Below, in pieces: positions 58,729 to 64,000 of a stretch of 64,000 bases of DNA (position 1 is its first letter; the number at the start of each line of letters is the position of its first letter). Both the position numbers and the translations under genes were made by a program. The notes beneath the pieces were generated by a model. That model had not been told where the DNA came from. It worked only from the letters and a program-made list of their open reading frames with translations, and did not search any database. The stretch covers positions 711,370 to 775,369 of the forward strand of contig CM025850.1 in assembly GCA_003952965.2 (NCBI GenBank), read 5' to 3'. This DNA comes from Morella rubra. Lineage: Eukaryota > Streptophyta > Magnoliopsida > Fagales > Myricaceae.

Positions 58729-61700
58729 CTAACAAAGAGCCCGCTTGAAAATGTTCAAATTAAGTGCGTTCCAAACATTGGCAACAATACCACCGGACAG
58801 AGAGTGGTATGTTTCTTTTGCAGCCATGCAACGTGCTTCCAGGACTTTAGGATCACTGAATAGTTCCTTCAGCGCTTTCTCAAGCTCTAATTTTCCAGAA
58901 ACCTGCATGATCACAGAAAAGGATATCAGCAAAATGTTTAATATAATTCCCAGAAGAAAAATTTAGAGAACAGTAATTTGTTGAAATTGGTTTAGAAGTC
59001 CTTAATATAATCTCAGAGAACTTCAGTTAGGAATTCAGCAGGTAGAAGCCTTAACGGACTTAAAAAAAGAAAAGCCCCAACAGACAGCTTAAAATGTGCC
59101 TATGTTTAAGCCCCATGCAGTCCATATGGCCCAAAGTAACTGAATCCATTCACAGGAGATTCAAGAGCTTTCCAATAGTTGGTAAATTTTCTAAAGACTC
59201 AGAGACCAGTTGATAATAGCCAAGACAGCTGACATTTCTTTATGAATACCATAATTTCCATTTTTCACCAGACAGTTATCAACCAGTACTGGGAAAATAT
59301 AAATAACGACAATTGACTCCAGAAAGAGTTTAAAAAAACTGATCATTTCAAAATGCTCTCTACTGAATTTGAAGGATTAGAATGTAATCAAAAAGTGGAT
59401 CTTCAAACCTGGAGTATAGACAGAGGATTTAACCGTTGCATTTCAAGTACCATGTGCGAGAAATGCCCAACATGCTGACCTGATATAACACAAGGAGAAA
59501 AGCTTTTAGAATGGCATTTAAAAATGACTATTAGTCCAATTAGGTGTAAGAGAACAAAAGCTCACCAGTCAAAACAGCACAGCCAGATGCAGCAGCTTCT
59601 GATATGTTATGGCCAGCTAGGCCTGGGAAGAAAGAACCTCCAACTACAGCTATTGGTGTTAACCCATACAAGTGTCTTAACTCACCTACAAACAAGGTGG
59701 GAAGGATAGAGTGACCTTACGGGCCAAATGTTCTAAACTCTCAGCATAAAACGCTCACCCTTATGAGTTATGATGGTCATTTATGAATGGCCTAATAGAA
59801 CTCTAAGTTCAGTATCAATTTGACTTTTATGGAAGCTTCAAATGTTGCCAGACATTGAAGAATGTCAACAGGCTCAACTAAATGTCTATATTGGCAAATG
59901 AAAAATGAAAGCTAAAGGACACAACTTTTCCAGGATGTGTGACAATAAAATCAAAACAGCAATCCTAAAGAAAATTGACGTGCATAGGGCATGCGGAGCT
60001 TTCACATTCACTGGAGAGTGTTCTCAAGAGGAATAGCAGGCGCCAGTGAAATAGTGTCTAAATTATCAAGAATGGATAGAATGCAAAATGTGCAGAAGAA
60101 TAGAACTCCATAAATTAATAACCTCATTACCATGCATCCCGTATTACAATAAATATATCCTTTAATAACTAGTCAAGGATTCAAGGTTATCTTTGTAAGT
60201 GCATGGCATTTGCATCATGAACTCCAACAATTTAGCCTCGACGCAGGCAATAAATATAAGAGAAAAGGAAGTAAAAGGAATACCTAATGTGTCCACGACA
60301 TATATATTTGTTCTTGCCTCGAGCTTTTCATATAGAGACCTCAATGCTACACTTTGCCCTTCTTTCTGCAATTCCTGCACTATTTGAGACAAAAGCAATT
60401 TAAAACAGAAAATACTCCCACGATTTTTGAAGGTTCAACCTCTGACATGTTGAATCATGCTGAAGGGATGCACTAGATATTAACTTAATCAGAAACCAGA
60501 GAACTTCCTTTTTTCAAAACTAACTTGTATACTGTTCTGTAGTTAATGGAAAAATTGCCGTATAGGTTATTTGTCTTTCCAGTTCTTTCCAGTGACGACC
60601 AATCATACGGGATTAATTTTTCCCCAGATCATTTTGAAATGTAATCATAAAACTCGAGTATCTGGTTTAGAAACACCATCCAACACTCATTGAGAAAAGG
60701 TCACTGAGAACCCATGCATGACTGCATGAAATGTGAAACATCGCAACACACACACATGAAAAAGGAAGGGATTAGAAAGAGTTGAAGTATAATCCTACTA
60801 GATCAATGTCATACCTGAGCAATTTCTACTCCATGTCTTGGATCTCGAGGTGCAAGTATAGTGACCATCTCTGGATGCATTCTGCTGAGCACTCTATGAA
60901 TTCCTAGCATTACTGCAGAGCACGTTTGTGAGCACTTCACTCTTCAGTTGTACAAAAAAGTAAAGAAGACATAAAGTAGCGAAAGAGAAGCAAACCAAAA
61001 CTGCAAGAACATGCTCCTAAATACACTAAAAATTTACTATTAAGGCCCAGAACAAGTAACGGAATCCCTAAACAAAAAGAAGCCATGATAATAACATTCG
61101 ATAACATCCTTGTTGGTTGATCAGTTCTTCATGCAAAATTGACCCAGGAGACACGGAAGCAAGAGATATACTATAACAAATTAAGACCACAAAGTCAAGA
61201 AAACTAGCAGGTTATGCAGATCAAACAGACAAAAAGGAATAGTTTTCATTACTAGGATGAAGCCACCATTGGTACTATCAAAATTCCTAGTACACCAATT
61301 CTTTTGCTTTCAATATTTTTACTCCTAGTATCAGGCTTTTAGTCAATATTTGCAAAACAGCAAGTGTGGCTAATGTGGGAAGATAATATGATATCTTTAG
61401 GTGAGATTTTTGCATAAACTTCTGTCTCAATTTAGCAATGATGAACAAACAAGAATATGGTATAAAAGTGGAAAGAAATCAGTGGGAACTGACTTTCTTC
61501 TTCACCCCGATGTATGGAAGAAGCCATCCAAACCTGCCTGTGAGCTAGCTGTAACTTCAGATCTTCTATACTTCTCAACTCTTCCTCGGAAACATCAAAA
61601 TCTTCTATCACTGAATGGAAGTAACAACCAATTAGAATAGATTAGCTCCATCTTTTTCTATCCTCAAAGTACCAAAAGTTGATAAAAGGGATTTACAATT

Positions 61701-63063
61701 TGATAGCAACTAAGTCATCAAAAGCAGCACAATAAATTATAGTCAGACAAGAGTCGATGCACTGTGTCGGGAAAAATAATTGTTTGTTTCCATTATAAAT
61801 CATTTATGTAAATCAACATTAAACATATAGTAAAAGGATTTGTGCTCCAATTGCCAGTCATACCATACTTCAAGTCACCAGAAAAGTTGATGATGTAAGG
61901 AGGGGCTTGTAGTAGTTGAAAGTTGATTGCCTGCATGGTGCTCTGTGTCATAGAACAATATAAGTAGCAACACAAGGTAAATTACAGCCAACAACATTAT
62001 GTAAATAACAGACTATGCGTACCAATGGAACAATCAAAGAGAATTTTGAAAGCATCAATGAAATTAGCGGACGAAGCAGTGGTCCAGAGAAAAGCTTAAA
62101 GGATTTCCGAGACATCCGGCCATTTAACAACGCCAACAATATCTGTAAAGATAGTGCAAGCATATAAGCCATTGGAATCAATAACATTGCCTAATGTGTA
62201 TTCCCACACATGGATGCGTGTGTATACAGATATCATGAAGCAACTTACACCATTTTCAGAAGCAGCCATAATAAGATTTGGCCACAACTCACTCTCTATC
62301 AATATGATTGCATTCGGCTTCCAATAGTCAAGGAAAGAACCCACAGCAGTTGGAGTATCAACCGGCGCAAACTGGTCCAACCAGAACGATTAAAGCACAT
62401 TAAGCACAAATGCTGCGGTCGATTTTCGAACAAAGTAAAAAGAACAGGTAATGCATCAAATTTCGCTCATTACTTGATATATGACACCGCTTGGAAGCCG
62501 CTTACTTATTACATGGCTGCAGCAAACAACATAGATACAATTTTCTTTCGAACTTAGAATAGAAATTTGAGATATGAGCTTTTCAAGAACCGCAGCATTT
62601 TTTTATATTTGCATTTATTACGTAAAGTTTCTTTCTTACAATGCAGACAATGTGGTGGTGGTCATCAAAATGTTCAAATCGGGACTTTGCTTTATGCATT
62701 GTTTGATTACAGGAATCGCCGTCATTCCTTCACCTGGAATTTTCAAAAATTATAACGGAACATATTAACGGAATTACTAGATCAATTAATAAAACAAACA
62801 TTATAGTGCTTCATCCCGCTGCTGAGAAAATTAAAAGAACAAAAAAAGCGAACATGCGCACCTAGAGAAACGGCGTGGAACCAGAGGAGAGGGCCTGGGG
62901 GGCGAGGGAGAGAGGGACGGCCGAGACGCTCGGTCCAGCGGTGAGGGTGTTCGCGGCCTCGGAGCCGGCGATATTGCAGGTGAAGTTTCACCACCGGCGA
63001 CACACTGTAACTCAGCGCCCTGTATATCCTGTACACCAGCTTCCCCTCTGTAGTTGCCGCCAT
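58729..63063 (-). CDS. KDTA: 3-deoxy-D-manno-octulosonic acid (Kdo) transferase, KdtA/WaaA-like
   Basis: Glycosyltransferase (GT30) that in Gram-negative bacteria adds Kdo to lipid A; plants keep it, reportedly in mitochondria. Twelve exons on the minus strand: 63063-62862, 62733-62640, 62516-62474, 62371-62249, 62142-62023, 61942-61864, 61610-61494, 60912-60815, 60374-60284, 59685-59566, 59479-59409 and 58902-58729. They join in frame to 443 residues, close to the remembered Arabidopsis length of about 447. The N-terminal lobe shows PPGPLLWFHAVSLGEGM, where the Glu after SLG is the proposed catalytic base. LTILMTTTT-like (LNILMTTTT), QFAPVDTP, ESELWPNLI and LLALLNGRMS follow. The C-terminal lobe shows TILAPRDPRHG, NIYVVDTLGELRHLYG, AVVGGSFFPGLAGHNISEAA and GQHVGHFSHM. 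The ATG at 63063 is the first in its frame. All GT30 hallmarks are present, so an active enzyme is expected. Exon 3 is only 43 bases. Confidence 0.95.
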
Positions 63064-64000
63064 TTTCTCCTCAAGTCTCAGTTCCCCAATTACCACACGA
63101 GTTTTCTTTGACTGACAGTTTCTCTTCTCATTCTCTGAAGGTTAACTGTTTTGGAAGTAGAATCTGCGCTGTCTTTGCTTTAATTTGAGATCTGGTGGGC
63201 TAGGTGGATCAAGTCGTGAAGCTGCGAGAACGGTCCAGTACGGCACTTAGAGCCGAGCGCATCAGAGCCCATCATATATCATGGGCCCCAATTGTCTCCA
63301 AACTCACCTTCGTCGCCCGATTTTGTGGACTATGGGGCCTCACCCATGATGATGACGGTGGAGATAGGCGCTGCTCGGTATAACTAAGTTAAAATTGAAC
63401 GAGTTTAATATCGAAGTATTTTAGTAGTTTAATTAAAAAAAATTTTAACTTTGAATAGAAATTGTGACACAAATTTGGATCGCTATTTCATAATATGTTT
63501 TGGGCTTCTCTTATGAAAACGCTTTGTTCATATATGATTGAATCTTGTGAGAAGATTATAAATAGTAAACTCGAAACACGTGTAATATCGATTTAAGATG
63601 GAAAATTTGACCTAGCATTAAGCTATGAATTTGGCATCATAAAGTCATAAACTATCATCCAAACTAATCACATAATCCTAATTTAAACTCATATTATTAG
63701 CTGGCTATCTGTACTAAAATTGTTTGGACCACCACGCAAGGTCACTGCTGAGCAAAGCGCGGCACACTGACTTTAATCTCTCAAACGATAATTAAGAAAC
63801 TAATTATATCAAAAAGTCAAGCTCGAATGAAGCGCAATCCCCGCGGGTTCAATCAGGTGAAACGATCCAAAAACTATAGCCATAAACTAATGTGATGCAA
63901 TTTGATTGATGATGATCACCATGGAAGAGGACGCTTCTTTAGCTCAACTTGTGTCTAAATTCCAATGAAAGCAAAAATATCATTAAACAAACGTAATAAT
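63064..64000. other. Upstream region of the Kdo transferase, to the window end
   Basis: It holds the promoter and 5' UTR of the Kdo transferase. AGCCCA/GGGCCC words occur at about 63266-63288. AT-rich beyond 63400. No further gene seen before the window ends. Confidence 0.55.

Overview
The window is nuclear DNA of a flowering plant, most likely a woody rosid-type eudicot; I cannot name the genus. The evidence is GT-AG introns throughout, plant-only families (HD-Zip I, trihelix, F-box/PP2, LRR receptor kinase), AT-rich intergenic DNA and small non-autonomous DNA transposons. I rebuilt exon structures by hand from reading frames, splice consensus and remembered family sequences. All genes named below have an open frame apart from one problem at the 5' end of the TauE/SafE gene.

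Layout, left to right: 1-606, the 3' end of a late-embryogenesis-abundant (ECP63-like) gene (+); 5.3-8.5 kb, a TauE/SafE family membrane transporter (+); 11.3-14.9 kb, an SR-protein kinase, SRPK (-); 15.9-17.5 kb, ribosomal protein eL24 (+), with site II and telo-box promoter elements; 19.3-21.3 kb, an HD-Zip I gene of the LMI1/ATHB-51 type (-); 26.6-30.8 kb, an F-box/PP2 gene of the PP2-A15 type (-); 35.0-36.4 kb, an intronless trihelix transcription factor (+); 36.8 kb, tRNA-Arg(UCU) (-); 37.9-44.1 kb, a 16-exon cytosolic pyruvate kinase (-); 47.9-52.6 kb, a gene joining a trihelix DNA-binding domain to a uridylate-kinase fold (+); 53.7-55.9 kb, a PXC1-type LRR receptor-like kinase that lacks the HRD aspartate (-); 58.7-63.1 kb, a 12-exon plant Kdo transferase, KdtA/WaaA (-).

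The genes do not form a pathway. They look like one conserved chromosomal block: from memory, Arabidopsis At2g36570-At2g36640 and At3g52990-At3g53030 hold the same families in nearly the same neighbourhood. This needs checking.

Between the genes are a 366-bp Mutator-type MITE (9-bp target duplication), a 592-bp hAT-type element (8-bp target duplication), several AT-rich fold-back elements, a perfect 118-bp tandem duplication inside a pyruvate kinase intron, and a tandem duplication just after the TauE gene. I saw no retrovirus-like element, CRISPR array or bacterial-type system. The most interesting objects are the trihelix-uridylate kinase fusion, whose UMP-site residues look altered, and the intact Kdo transferase in a plant.
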